DNA of 64,000 nt. Source: Nematopogon swammerdamellus. Its lineage: Eukaryota > Arthropoda > Insecta > Lepidoptera > Adelidae. The DNA lies in contig OX336345.1 of NCBI GenBank assembly GCA_946902875.1, positions 11,129,395 to 11,193,394 of the forward strand, written 5' to 3'. Both the position numbers and the translations under genes were made by a program. The notes under the pieces were generated by a model. That model ran no database searches and was not told where the DNA came from. It saw only the letters and a program-made list of their open reading frames with translations. Each line of letters begins with the position of its first letter. The stretch's first letter is position 1. Below are positions 45,249 to 57,980 of the stretch, piece after piece.

Positions 45249-46544
45249 CAGTGATAGGAATCGGTAGGACTTATTTACCTAAACTTCGAGGAACAGAGTA
45301 AAAAATTGGAGACTTCCTTACGACAATATTTTTTTCCGGTTTAATAATACCTATTCACGGTGTTATAATTTCGCGATTTAAAAAAAGTGGCCGCCATTTT
45401 GAACTTTTTAGTAACTGCTGTCCAGTAATTGACCAGTAATTTAATTTTGATTACAGATTCGTATTCAGAGCCCACACAGACACCCAGATATGGATTTTGA
45501 AAGTAATCAGTCCAGTAACTAAAAAGTTCAAAATGGCGGTCACTTTTTTAAATTTTGACAACGGATTCGTATTCAGAGCCTACATAGACACCCAGATATC
45601 TATTTTGAAAGCAATCGGTCCAGTAACTAAAAAGTTCAAAATGGCGGCCACTTTTTTTAAATTTTGACTACAGATTCGTATTCAGAGCCCACACAGACAC
45701 CCAGATATCGATTTTGAAAGCAATCGGTCCAGTAACTAAAAAGTTCAAAATGGCGGCCACTTTTTTTTATTTTTACTACAGATTCGTATTCAGAGCCCAC
45801 ACAGACACCCAGATATCGATTTTGAAAGCAATCGGTCCAGTAACTAAAAAGTTCAAAATGGCGGCCACTTTTTTTTAATGTTTACTACAGATTCGTATTC
45901 AGAGCCCACACATACACCCAGATATCGATTTTGAAAGCAATCGGTCCAGTAACTAAAAAGTTCAAAATGCCGGTCACTTTTTAAATTTTGACAACGGATT
46001 CGTATTCAGAGCCTACATAGACACCCAGATATCGATTTTGAAAGAAATCGGTCCAGTAACAAAAAAGTTCAAAATGGCGGCCACTTCTTTTTTATTTTGA
46101 CTACAGATTCGTATTCTCAGTCCACACAGACGCCTAGATATCGATTTTGAAAGCAATCGGTCCAGTAACTAAAAAGTTCAAAATGGCGGCTACTTTTTTT
46201 AAATTTTGACTATAGATTCGTATCCAGAGTCCACACAGACGCCCATATATCGATTTTGAAAGAAATCGGTCCAGTAACTAAAAAGTTCAAAATGGCGGCC
46301 ACTTTTTTAAATTTTTACTACAGATTCGTATTCAGAGCCCACCCCGACACCCAGATATCGATTTTGAAAGCAATCGGTCCAGTAACTAAAAAGTTCAAAA
46401 TGGTGGCCACTTTTTTCAAATCGCGAAATTAAAACACCATGAATATTATTAAACCGGAAAAAAATATTGTCTTAAGGAAGTCTCCAATCTTTTACTCTGT
46501 TCCTCGAAATTCAGGTAAATAAGTCCTACTTATTCCTATCACTG
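45249..46544. mobile_element. hAT-like foldback element, short allele
   Basis: Termini CAGTGATAGGAAT and ATTCCTATCACTG lie in inverted repeats of about 135 bp, with 8-bp flanks ATTATTAT and ATTATTAG, consistent with a hAT target duplication with one mismatch. The interior is about nine 109-bp satellite units (with a CCCAGATATCGATTTTG core) in one orientation. Only a stub of the opposed arm survives near 45370-45420. No transposase. Confidence 0.75.
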
Positions 46545-47158
46545 ATTATTAGTACAACTTTTCAAAAATATTAAAACAACAGTCTTATGATTTAATTTTG
46601 ATTATTTTTCAATATTTTTTTTTGATTCAAACAATAATATTCGTTCAGTAGAAACTATTTGAAATAATATTACAAATAACAATTTCAAAATTCACAAATA
46701 TACCGCACCATCATTGTCCGTCAGACTGGCATTCGTAGTGATCCCGTCAAGTTGCCGTCAAGCAAGGCTTCCGATTGGTCGGACGGTCGGCTCTTACTAC
46801 CAGATACCCGAGCCAAGTCAGCGATAACAAACCTGTCGCTCGCCTTGCTCGCTCTGTCTCTCTCCATATCGCGGGGCGCGATATGGGTAACGGAGATAGA
46901 CAAGTCACGTCATAAAAGATTAAATTGCGATTTCGATTTTCGTAGTAGTAGGGATTTTTGGCTAGCCGTGCTCCGATACAAACGCAGTAGCGTTGCGTCT
47001 CCCGTAGGTATTCTCCTTGTAGGAGGGAGTTTATAGCGCGATATCGACAGCTCCTCCTTGTAACATTCAGCTTTAATGGTACAATGTTCGTACTTGCCCT
47101 TAGAAGTTTACATTGCATAGCTATAATGCGCGGGGCGGATCTCGGCGTGTCGCCGCCG

Positions 47159-49389
47159 CACAGTGGGGCGATACCGCAAAAACCGGGACATAGGGCGAAA
47201 TGACTACGCAAATAGATTCTACTATTAATTACGAACAACTTTCATTCTGTGAGATTTTTTGATAAAAAAATTATTTTCCGAGATATAAGCACTTATAAAA
47301 ACATTTATAATATAGTAAAAAGTGAGTATGTTAATATATTCTCTTAATGATTACAAACTACTTTTATTCTTAGAAATTTTCCATTTTAAGTCTTATTTTC
47401 TGAGATATAGCAATTTGAACTTTAAAAAATACAATTTCTTGTAACTAGTATTACTCTTCCATATTTTCGGTTTCAATTGTTATTTTTTAGATATATCACA
47501 TTGAAAATTCTTTAGTAAAAAAAATTGGGATATGTGGAAAACTGAATATGTGAATACATTTTGTTCTCAGAGATTTTCTGTTAAGGTGTTATAATCCTTT
47601 TCAATAGTTTGTACAATGGAGATTTAGTAACTTTTTTTATTGAAATGCTTAAAATAACTAGACCTGTGGTTACTTAATAATGATTCTTCAAGTTGAGTAG
47701 TCTAATCTGAATAAAATTATTGTAGTGGAATGGTACGTTTATTACACACAAAATACAATCAATCAGACGGCGCATATTTGCATAAAATATTACAAATTAA
47801 TCTGGCGATAGTAATTAAACATATATAAATTACTACATATTTAACTAACTACATATATTTTTGTATTTACGGAACTTACCGAATTATTAACTTATTATAA
47901 GTTATATATATCGTTGTGTATTTTCATTTCGTCATTTTGGTGGCTCTGCACACTTCGATATATCAAACTTACTATAATTTATTATAATTAGGCAAAAAAT
48001 TGCCCCCGTCAAAGTATATTATAAACCTACTTCAAAGTATAAAATTAATAACATCAACATTAAGAATAGTGATTAATGATGAGAAAAGTAATAATACATT
48101 ATTAAAAGTAATAATAAAAGTTTTCAAAGTAATAATACATTATTACCCAAATACCCATGGCTTTTAACGGAGCCTATTTAATGTAAAAATACCAACTATC
48201 AATAAAAATTATGGTCAAGAATAAAAGTAATTTTCTGAAGTATGTTTATCGTGCATAACAAAAAGAAATTCAAACTACATATTTCTGAGAAAAAATCTTA
48301 TTTCAATCTTACAAAAACCTTAAAATAAAACATACTTAATAACTTTTAAATAAATATTTTTAAAGTACATAAAGCTTCCTATTTTTATTACAATTTATTT
48401 ACTCAATATTTCTACAAATTTTCATTTTCATCACTGGAACAACCTAAAGCGTCTTCAGCGTCAGAATCATCATCATCCTCCACATCCGATTGAACACAGA
48501 TAATACTGGTATCAATAAATTCAATATTTTCCTTATTTTTATCGTCTATAATTAGCAAATGTCGCACTTCACTGGATAAGGGCTGCTTTTGTTTTTGAAG
48601 TTTTGGCTTCATACTAGACAAATATGGATCCGACGATACGAGCAAGTTGTTGAGAATGTCTTGATTAGTCGATTTGCGATCGCATTTTCGAGAGTAGTGT
48701 TCCCTGTACTTCTTGAAATCTTTATTTCTTGCTTCTGATGCCTCTTCGGAGAGTATGCCAATTGGAATTACGTTAAAATGCTTTATTATTTCAGATCCAT
48801 GGAATAAAAGTTTATGAACACTTGCTGGCATATGATACCAGCTATACAATGATATATAAAGTTGAATTGTTTCTTGAGCATAGATTTCAAAGTTTTGAGT
48901 GCAAACTTTTTCTCCCGAGGAGATGGCCTTAAGGATCACCGCGAATCTATTAATTAAATCCTTATCGAGACCGGTAATAGAGGCAGTTTGCTCGGGATTC
49001 TGGAAAAAGCGCCTTGCAGTGTTGCCATCGTTCGTGGTTCCTGAACCTTGTTTTACCACGTCGATCAATAAACCAGTTTCTTTCCTGAAATTATCTTGAA
49101 TTTGTTTTTTTTTCTCGGTCATAATTTCTTTATTATTACCTTTGGCCGACCACTGCTGAAAATCCATGCGGTATGCAATATGGAGAAGGCATTCCATGCA
49201 TCGAATCCAGGCATGCAACGTATAAGATAGTCCGAACCGGTACATATTTGTGTTTACTTCTTTACTTTTAATTATATTAACGTTATTCATCTCAGACGGT
49301 TTAGCTCTGCAAATATCACATGACTGATTAGAGGTACCGGAGATAATCGATCGATCATCGTCATAATTAACGAATGCTCAATCAAAACG
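47159..49389 (-). mobile_element. Transib DNA transposon, copy 2 (cut by assembly gap)
   Basis: It starts with the CACAGTGGGGCGATACC terminus at 47159, preceded by the target site CGCCG (47154-47158), and runs colinear with copy 1 (inverted) until the run of N at 49390. It therefore contains the right end, the 3' untranslated region and the C-terminal half of the transposase. The left end is missing. It sits at the same base and in the same orientation inside the same MITE family as copy 1, but at a different locus. Confidence 0.9.
48412..49389 (-). pseudogene. Transib transposase C-terminal half, copy 2
   Basis: An open frame of 292 codons (48412-49290) covers the conserved half after the zinc CxxC. 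It contains the poly-A run at 9 bases, so it reads through where copy 1 is frameshifted, and it retains the HKLLFH zinc ligands and the SEARNKDF catalytic Glu. It differs from copy 1 by one extra codon (GLSYTLHAW versus GLSTLHAW) and a Y-to-S change beside the zinc site. Upstream it has lost 13 bp after MID (near 49350), which breaks the frame at the second catalytic Asp. The two copies thus carry different lesions. The stretch upstream of 49389 is not assembled. Confidence 0.88.
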
Positions 49390-49589
49390 NNNNNNNNNNN
49401 NNNNNNNNNNNNNNNNNNNNNNNNNNNNNNNNNNNNNNNNNNNNNNNNNNNNNNNNNNNNNNNNNNNNNNNNNNNNNNNNNNNNNNNNNNNNNNNNNNNN
49501 NNNNNNNNNNNNNNNNNNNNNNNNNNNNNNNNNNNNNNNNNNNNNNNNNNNNNNNNNNNNNNNNNNNNNNNNNNNNNNNNNNNNNNNNN
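49390..49589. other. Assembly gap, 200 N
   Basis: Exactly 200 N, a length typical of an arbitrary scaffolding gap rather than a measured distance. Sequence to the left ends inside Transib copy 2; sequence to the right restarts at a point homologous to 43349. Confidence 0.98.
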
Positions 49590-52500
49590 TCTGTCAGCTC
49601 AAACAAACTTTCGCACGCAGTATATAAGAAGAACATAATAAGCCTTATGGCTTCATCTGCATCGTATAATAACGATGTTATCTGTATAAAATCTTTGCAG
49701 AATTTAGCATCTACTCCTGAAAAATCTGTTGAAATGGAACAGCGTAGAGGTTACTCCTGTCCTGTTACGTTACGTGAGACAGGCAGGAATGAGAAGCAAA
49801 CCAAGTTTATTCCGATATAATTATGCTCCATTTGTGTCTCTTAACCTCTTAGACACAATTTGGCACTTGCGTCACCTCCTGAATGTTCATTCTCTTTGTT
49901 AGTTAGGTGTCAGATTACAAATTGATTAGTTTCGCACAAAATTGACTTCGTTCGTTGTTGGTGGCATACGGTGGGTTCATAGCAGTTCCATGGTTTCTTT
50001 GTAAAAGGTTCATAGTAGGTAGACTCATGTTCTTACCTACTTATAAAAGTGCAGGATGTTTGAGATAATTTTGTTTTTTTTTAAGTAATTTTATTATTAT
50101 TTTTTATATAATATCAGTAAAACAATTATTAAATTGATTCAACAAGTGCAAAACAATAATGTAACAGTTTAGATAAATTAAAATTACCTAAACTAAAACA
50201 AACCTTAAAAATAATTAACCTCTAGAGAGACTGCCACGATCCGGGTTGACCTACCGCCAGAGTCATAGAGCAATACCCTCGACGGCGAACTGAGTCGCTA
50301 GATAAAATATTTCATCCAGAGGCCGGGGAGGAGAAAGCTCCTGTGACACTAGCGGCGTTATTAAATTAAATTAAATTAAAGCTAAAACTAAATTAATCTA
50401 ATTAAAATAACTTAAAGATATACCCAAATAGAATAAAAACTAACTTAGTAAAATATAAATTTTATCAAAATTTCCGCGTTCCCCCTCTGGCTTTTCAGGC
50501 GAATTCTTTGCCTGAACGAGGGTTGGCCTATGGCGGCCGGCGCCGCCGCCGCCAACCTCGACCCTATCTTGTGAGCAAAAGCTGTCGTCTATCCGACCAT
50601 GAGCCAAATGTTTCGACGTACACAACTAATAATTATACCTTCATCACAGAATGTCCATGGGCATCGTTAGACACCTACTTGTAGGTGTAACGATGTCACA
50701 TGTCGCGCTATCGATAAAAAAAAAACCTAGTTAATATTTTAATATTGTTTATGAATTATGCTTTCTTTGGCTGCGGTCTCCGCCACCGAACCTGGATTCA
50801 TGGGCGGTGCGAGGTTGCTGGCGTAGATGGTCTCGAGCTCGACTCGACGCATGTTGCGTACGAGGGTAGCGCCATATTTAATTTAAAATGTTTCTTTTCG
50901 AAAGTTTATTGTAGGAGGGCACCGAGCATACCTACGGGAGTGGCAACCGTCGAGCGCTAATATATAGGAAAATTAGCCGCGTGTTAGAGCATTTGCACTA
51001 ACATATAGCGCTGCTGCGGGATCGACCGTCAGTGCACTCGCGACTTGGGAACGAAGAACACGTATATGTGCACTACGCAAAATGGCGATTTGTGCAGTTC
51101 GTGCGTGTCGAAAGAGCTCAAGATCATCAGGAATGACAAAAGATGGCGTAACCTTTCATAATTAGGTCATTTTAATGATAATACAATGCTTAAAGCGTGT
51201 AAAATACAAAAATTCCGCGAGTTAGGAGCACGACTGCGCGCCATACTGGGCGCGTACACATGATAGGCAAATTTGACAGACTGGAAAGAAATTTGAAATC
51301 AATTATTGTTATGGGTGTTGTTAGTTTTTTTATGGCAATGACATGGATGAATTCAATTTATAATATGTATTGTTATTATTTCTTTAATATTACGTTTTCT
51401 ATTTTTTATAATTATAAAACAAATATACCTATACAAAACTAATATATTGTATATTATGTATTATTATAATAAGTATTATTTTATTATTATCAGTGATAGG
51501 AATCGGTAGGACTTATTTACCTAAACTTCGAGCAACAGAGTAAAAAATTGGAGACTTCCTTACGACAATATTTTTTTCCGGTTTAATAATACCTATTCAC
51601 GGTGTTATAATTTCGCGATTTAAAAAAAGTGGCCGCCATTTTGAACTTTTTAGTAACTGGACAGATTGCTTTCAAAATCGACATCTGGGTGTCAGTGTGG
51701 ACTCTGAATACGAATTTGTAGTCAAATAAAAAAAAAGTAGCCGCCATTTTGAAATTTTTAGTTACTGGACCGATTGCTTTCAAATTCGATATCTGGGTGT
51801 CTATGTAGGCTCTGAATACGAATCCGTTGTCAAAATTTAAAAAAGTGACCGCCATTTTGAGCTTTTTAGTTACTGGACCGATTACTTTCAAAATCGATAT
51901 CTGGGTGTCTGTGTGGGCTCTGAATACGAATCTGTAGTCAAAATAAAAAAAAGTGGCCGCCATTTTGAACTTTTTAGTTACTGGACCGATTGCTTTCAAA
52001 ATCGATATCTGGGTGTATGTGTGGGCTCTGAATACGAATCTGTAGTAAAAATAAAAAAAAAGTGGCCGCCATTTTGAACTTTTTAGTTACTGGACCGATT
52101 GCTTTCAAAATCGATATCTGGGTGTCTGTGTGGGCTCTGAATACGAATCTGTAGTCAAAATTTAAAAAAAGTGGCCGCCATTTTGAACTTTTTAGTTACT
52201 GGACCGATTGCTTTCAAAATAGATATCTGGGTGTCTATGTAGGCTCTGAATACGAATCCGTTGTCAAAATTTAAAAAAGTGACCGCCATTTTGAACTTTT
52301 TAGTTACTGGACTGATTACTTTCAAAATCCATATCTGGGTGTCTGTGTGGGCTCTGAATACGAATCTGTAATCAAAATTAAAAAAAAGTGGCCGCCATTT
52401 TGAACTTTTTAGTTACTGGACCGATTGCTTTCAAAATCGATATCTGGGTGTCTGTGTGGGCTCTGAATACTAATCTGTAGTCAAAATTGAAAAAAAGTGC

Positions 52501-55164
52501 CCGCCATTTTGAACTTTTTAGTTACTGGACCAATTGCTTTCAAAATCGATATCTGGGTGTCTGTGTGGGCTCTAAATACGAAGCCGTTGTCAAAATTTAA
52601 AAAAAGTGGCCGCCATTTTGAACTTTTTAGTTACTGGACCGATTGCTTTCAAAATAGATATCTGGGTGTCTATGTAGGCTCTGAATACGAATCCTTTGTC
52701 AAAATTTAAAAAAGTGACCGCCATTTTGAACTTTTTAGTTACTGGACCGATTACTTTCAAAATCGATATCTGGGTGTCTGTGTGGGCTCTGAATACGAAT
52801 CTGTAATCAAAATTAAAAAAAGTGGCCGCCATTTTGAACTTTTTAGTTACTGGACCGATTGCTTTCAAAATCGATATCTGGGTGTCTGTGTGGGCTCTGA
52901 ATACGAATCTGTAGTCAAAATTTAAAAAAAGTGGCCGCCATTTTGAAGTTTTTAGTTACTGGACCGATTGCTTTCAAAATAGATATCTGGGTGTCTATGT
53001 AGGCTCTGAATACGAATCCGTTGTCAAAATTTAAAAAAAGTGACCGCCATTTTGAACTTTTTAGTTACTGGACTGATTACTTTCAAAATCCATATCTGGG
53101 TGTCTGTGTGGGCTCTGAATACGAATCTGTAATCAAAATTAAAAAAAAGTGGCCGCCATTTTGAACTTTTTAGTTACTGGACAGATTGCTTTCAAAATCG
53201 ATATCTGGGTGTCTGTGTGGGCTCTGAATACGAATCTGTACTAAAAATTTAAAAAAAGTGGCCGCCATTTTGAACTTTTTAGTTACTGGACCGATTGCTT
53301 TCAAAATAGATATCTGGGTGTCTATGTAGGCTCTGAATACGAATCCGTTGTCAAAATTTAAAAAAGTGACCGCCATTTTGAACTTTTTAGTTACTGGACT
53401 GATTACTTTCAAAATCCATATCTGGGTGTCTGTGTGGGCTCTGCAATTTAAAATGATACAGATTCGTATTCAGAGCCCACACAGACACCCAGATATCGAT
53501 TTTGAAAGCAATCGGCCCAGTAACTAATAAGTTCAAAATGGCGGCCACTTTTTTTTATTTTGACAACGGATTCGTATTCAGAGCCCACACAGACACCCAG
53601 ATATCGATTTTGAAAGAAATCGGTCCAGTAACTAAAAAGTTCAAAATGGCGGCCACTTTTTTAAATTTTTTACTACAGATTCGTATTCAGAGCCCACACA
53701 TACACCCAGATATCGATTTTGAAAGCAATCGGTCCAGTAACTAAAAAGTTCAAAATGGCGGCCACTTTTTTTAAATTTTGACAACGGATTCGTATTCAGA
53801 GCCCACACAGACACCCAGATATCGATTTTGAAAGCAATCGGTCCAGTAACTAAAAAGTTCAAAATGGCGGCCACTTTTTTTTAATGTTTACTACAGATTC
53901 GTATTCAGAGCCCACACATACACCCAGATATCGATTTTGAAAGCAATCGGTCCAGTAACTAAAAAGTTCAAAATGCCGGTCACTTTTTAAATTTTGACAA
54001 CGGATTCGTATTCAGAGCCTACATAGACACCCAGATATCGATTTTGAAAGAAATCGGTCCAGTAACTAAAAAGTTCAAAATGGCGGCCACTTCTTTTTTA
54101 TTTTGACTACAGATTCGTATTCTCAGTCCACACAGACGCCTAGATATCGATTTTGAAAGCAATCGGTCCAGTAACTAAAAAGTTCAAAATGGCGGCTACT
54201 TTTTTTAAATTTTGACTATAGATTCGTATCCAGAGTCCACACAGACGCCCATATATCGATTTTGAAAGAAATCGGTCCAGTAACTAAAAAGTTCAAAATG
54301 GCGGCCACTTTTTTAAATTTTTACTACAGATTCGTATTCAGAGCCCACCCCGACACCCAGATATCGATTTTGAAAGCAATCGGTCCAGTAACTAAAAAGT
54401 TCAAAATGGTGGCCACTTTTTTCAAATCGCGAAATTAAAACACCATGAATATTATTAAACCGGAAAAAAATATTGTCTTAAGGAAGTCTCCAATCTTTTA
54501 CTCTGTTCCTCGAAATTCAGGTAAATAAGTCCTACTTATTCCTATCACTGATTATTAGTACAACTTTTCAAAAATATTAAAACAACAGTCTTATGATTTA
54601 ATTTTGATTATTTTTCAATATTTTTTTTTTATTCAAACAATAATATTCGTTCAGTAGAAACTATTTGAAATAATATTACAAATAACAATTTCAAAATTCA
54701 CAAATATACCGCACCATCATTGTCCGTCAGACTGGCATTCGTAGTGATCCCGTCAAGTTGCCGTCAAGCAAGGCTTCCGATTGGTCGGACGGTCGGCTCT
54801 TACTACCAGATACCCGAGCCAAGTCAGCGATAACAAACCTGTCGCTCGCCTTGCTCGCTCTGTCTCTCTCCATATCGCGGGGCGCGATATGGGTAACGGA
54901 GATAGACAAGTCACGTCATAAAAGATTAAATTGCGATTTCGATTTTCGTAGTAGTAGGGATTTTTGGCTAGCCGTGCTCCGATACAAACGCAGTAGCGTT
55001 GCGTCTCCCGTAGGTATTCTCCTTGTAGGAGGGAGTTTATAGCGCGATATCGACAGCTCCTCCTTGTAACATTCAGCTTTAATGGTACAATGTTCGTACT
55101 TGCCCTTAGAAGTTTACATTGCATAGCTATAATGCGCGGGGCGGATCTCGGCGTGTCGCCGCCG
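49590..55164. repeat. Duplicated block, right copy (empty-site side)
   Basis: The homologue of 43349-47158. It begins directly after the run of N and continues past the Transib target site into intact MITE sequence at 55165. Base 55164 corresponds to 47158. Confidence 0.93.
51491..54550. mobile_element. hAT-like foldback element, long allele
   Basis: Same ends and flanks as 45249-46544 but 3060 bp long. Units run in reverse orientation from about 51625 to 53445 (roughly 16 units), then switch at about 53450 and run forward to about 54425 (roughly 9 units), giving a large foldback structure. The repeated short ORFs in this region are reading frames through the satellite, not genes. Confidence 0.75.
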
Positions 55165-55276
55165 CAGCGGTTCGTCAGTATTCTCCCTCGCACCCGCACC
55201 GTACTTGTATAGTGTATTCGCGTGGCGGGTCGCCCGCTGCGGCGACGACACGCCGAGATCCGTCCCGCGCACTATA
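55128..55276. mobile_element. Intact GC-rich MITE (empty Transib target)
   Basis: Long inverted repeats (GCGCGGGGCGGATCTCGGCG at the left, its near-complement at the right) flank a short centre. TATAAT-like and TATAGT-like words border the arms. The arm contains CGCCG once at 55160-55164, exactly where the paralogous block at 47154-47158 is interrupted by Transib. No coding potential; the ORFs through it are chance. Confidence 0.75.
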
Positions 55277-55439
55277 CAATACATATTACCTACTCGTACA
55301 TTACATAGAACTTGTTTTCTCAGCACTACTTACTCGTACAAATCTTGAATTCATTAGAGGTGTTATCGAGGGTGTTATTTATTTATTTATTTACACTTTT
55401 TGAGTGCAATACCTTGGCTAATGCATAGTGCGGAAACCT

Positions 55440-55712
55440 CAACGGAAACACCAATTCGTCGCGGTGACACCCCGCGCTGCGTGCCGCGGCCGGGCGCGCA
55501 GGCGCGGCCATGCGCGGCGGCACGGTGACGCCGACGTCGTCGTCGGCGTCAACATGACTTCCGGTCCCAGCTACATCCGCCTCCAAATTTCACTCAGCAC
55601 TCTCGTGTCTTTTCCTAAGAGGAAACTTCAGTACGTACCGTTGGAGGAACTAAAAGAAAGGTCGCTCAAGCTGTTGCGGTTGCGACAGGAAGGGATAATT
55701 GGGGGTAAATAA
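55440..55712. other. GC-rich segment with opposed short frames
   Basis: The plus frame ends KRKLQYVPLEELKERSLKLL at a TAA (55712); the minus frame starts MEADVAGTGSHVDADDD. Either could be part of a gene. The minus frame could be an N-terminal exon of a minus-strand gene, but no splice link to POPDC was found. Confidence 0.3.
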
Positions 55713-55770
55713 TCAATCACAGCAAGTTGACAACTCAACCGGCTCGTTCACCCAAAAGGTTATACAAGAA

Positions 55771-56000
55771 CGTTAGAAGAGGTAGGGACGTCGGACCTTC
55801 CCCGCGCTAGCGTAACACGATATTAGTAAAAACGTACCAATAACATTCGTCGGTCGCCCGCTGGCCACATAGCGTCAACCTTCCCCCACCCGATACCACC
55901 CAATCAGAGCGCGCGCCGTCCCCTCCGCTACCCGCGGAGCTCGGCGACGCTTGGTCTCATACAAGCATTGGACAGTCCGACGTCCCTACATCTTCTAACG
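55771..56000. mobile_element. MITE with 26-bp terminal inverted repeats
   Basis: CGTTAGAAGA and GTAGGGACGTCGGAC at the left mirror GTCCGACGTCCCTAC and TCTTCTAACG at the right with one mismatch. The 230-bp interior is GC-rich and contains CCCAATCAGAGCGCGC. No coding frame. Confidence 0.8.
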
Positions 56001-57170
56001 ATATTCAGGTTATACAACCGTTGGCAATACGGACATAAGTACGAACAGTAAATATGTATGTATATGTATGCATGTGTCCTGAGTGAAAGAGTCGGCACGT
56101 AAAATCAGCATAATAAACGCATCCCACACAACCAATTCTACATTCATCAAAAGCTCTTTACTAGGCCCACGCATACTGCATCATGTAAGAAATTACATCT
56201 ACTACTGCTGCGTGCATGAATATAACGAATTAAGGGCCCTTATATAAAAATCCGGAACTACTCAGGTAGATCAATTATCTAACACCTGCTAGTGCCCAGT
56301 CAGCAGGTAGAGAAACAGTTTTTTTTTGCCTTTGTCTGGTAAGTGGTTTCTTGGAGTATTTTGTGTGTTTCGGGTTTCGGGCTTCCGAACGAGCTTAATA
56401 GAGTAGATATATATATTTGATATTTAGTTGTGAAGCGTCATCGGTATAGGGTTATTTACGGTGTAACGCTGCGCTGTATCGTCAGATAATAGCAAATATT
56501 TGTGATGGATGATGCGAGTATGTCACGCAACTTATAACTACTGCTGGTAATGTTGAAGTTGTATGTTATGTACCTAGTACCTTGATAGCTTCGCAGTCGT
56601 CGCCGGAATAGTTCATCGTAATCAGGATCCAAGCAGCGTAGAGCTCTTAGTTTCCCGAATAATTGATTTATCCTCGAAGCCAGCTCGGAGGCTCTGGCAA
56701 GAGTAGCGAGCACGTGACCTCTTCCTTACTCTTGGAAGTTAATAAGTTATGCAGATTGAGCGTCGCCCGCCGTTCCAAAACACAAACAGCTTGGGGACTA
56801 GCGTCAACGTTTGCCGCAGGCCGCAGACAAACAACTCTCCCGGGATACTGGATTGTGTGCACACGGTGGATTACCAACGCACGCACACCCATTGTTATAT
56901 TATTTATTATATATAACACGAGAATTTTGAACAGCATTTTCGCCACTGTCGTCGTCGCGTCTTTGTTGTCGGTTTGTCTGTATCGGCCGGCCGACGACGC
57001 GACGGCCAACACCAATTTGTACGGAATCAGGCGAGCTACGCCCGCCCACTGTTTCACCGAGCTGCGACGGATTGCCCTCTTTGTGGGACCCCATTTCTAG
57101 CCACCTGTTCATTGTATATAGGTACCTACCAAGTCATACGCAACATCCGACCAATCGTCGTCGTGAGTAA
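56000..57170. other. Unassigned region with overlapping frames on both strands
   Basis: Frames at 56663-57100 (plus) and 56668-57057 (minus) overlap almost fully, which usually means neither is real. The plus frame ends LRRIALFVGPHF just before the LINE fragment and could be untranslated or upstream retroelement sequence. Confidence 0.4.
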
Positions 57171-57174
57171 AAGC

Positions 57175-57670
57175 CGTAAAATTTTTTGAACGCAATCAAA
57201 GTTCAATGTCCCGCGACTTAGAACCACTGCAACTCCGTAGGGACGTCGGCTCCCTAAGTGTGTTCTATCGTCTATTGAATAGACTCTATTCCATGGGGAG
57301 TGTTCGGAGGAGCTGTTTAACGCGATTCCGCCGTCCCCATTCCACCTCCGCACTACGCGTACTAGGCAGGGGATGCACCCTATTCAATCGACCTACCACG
57401 GATGCGCGGTTCCGCGGTACAAAACCGGTTGGCACCAACCGGTTTTGTAGGTCTTTTATTCACAGAACCGGGAAAATGTGGAACGCACTCCCTGCCCATC
57501 TATTTCCTCCCAAGTACAGCCTGGGGTTTTTCAAAAGGGGCGTGAAAAGGCTCCTGTCAGGCCGGCATGGCATTCGCAATCCCCGTGCATCACAGAATGT
57601 CCATGGGCATCGTTAGACACCTACTTGTAGGTGAAACGATGCCACATGTCGCGCTGTCAATAAAAAAAAA
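57175..57670 (+). pseudogene. LINE reverse transcriptase, C-terminal fragment and 3' tail
   Basis: The frame 57206-57616 has LRRDVGSLSVFYRL, then HRTGKMWNALPAHLFP and SLGFFKRGVKRLL, the end of a Jockey/CR1-like protein. It runs into a characteristic 3' untranslated tail (CATGGCATTCGCAA, GAATGTCCATGGGCATCG, ATGTCGCGCT) and an A-run at about 57661. The same tail occurs at 5318-5425 and 44398-44480. 5' truncated. Confidence 0.7.
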
Positions 57671-57980
57671 TTAATGTTATTCTTCTATTTTTGAGAAGGG
57701 TGCTTATCTTAGCTCTTTACGAGACGGTTGTAACGACTACAAGTCTTGGTGAATTTACAAACCGTCATAGAACGGAACTTCGTTAAACCGAAAAAATATT
57801 TTATGGACCGACCATTTTTGAATAGGAGACAATACGTGAAGAGACCCTAAGTCACATGTCGTATATTGACTTGACATCACAGAGCATGGAATACCGCGCT
57901 CTGTGCTTGACATCAATCAATGCTGACGACTGACAAGAATGTTGTGCTGCTGGAAGATCGGTTCCCCTCTTGTAATATCG

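Larger units (their letters stand above)
43349..47158. repeat. Duplicated block, left copy (Transib-bearing side)
   Basis: Near-identical to 49590-55164 throughout, apart from a 1.76-kb length difference in the foldback element and scattered single-base differences. It ends exactly at the Transib insertion point. The block has no convincing host gene; it contains a LINE 3' tail (about 44398-44480), a GC-rich stretch near 44500-44600 and the foldback element. Confidence 0.93.

Noticed and set aside
46747..47238. 163-residue minus-strand protein
   Set aside because: It crosses the MITE/Transib boundary and is shared only by duplication with 54753-55199; no recognisable domain.
51583..54000. 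ORFs with FKMAATFF repeats on both strands
   Set aside because: Frames through the foldback satellite, appearing on both strands because the arms are inverted.
56663..57100. 145-residue plus-strand protein (and the 129-residue minus-strand frame over it)
   Set aside because: The frames overlap on opposite strands, no domain is visible, and the context is retroelement debris.
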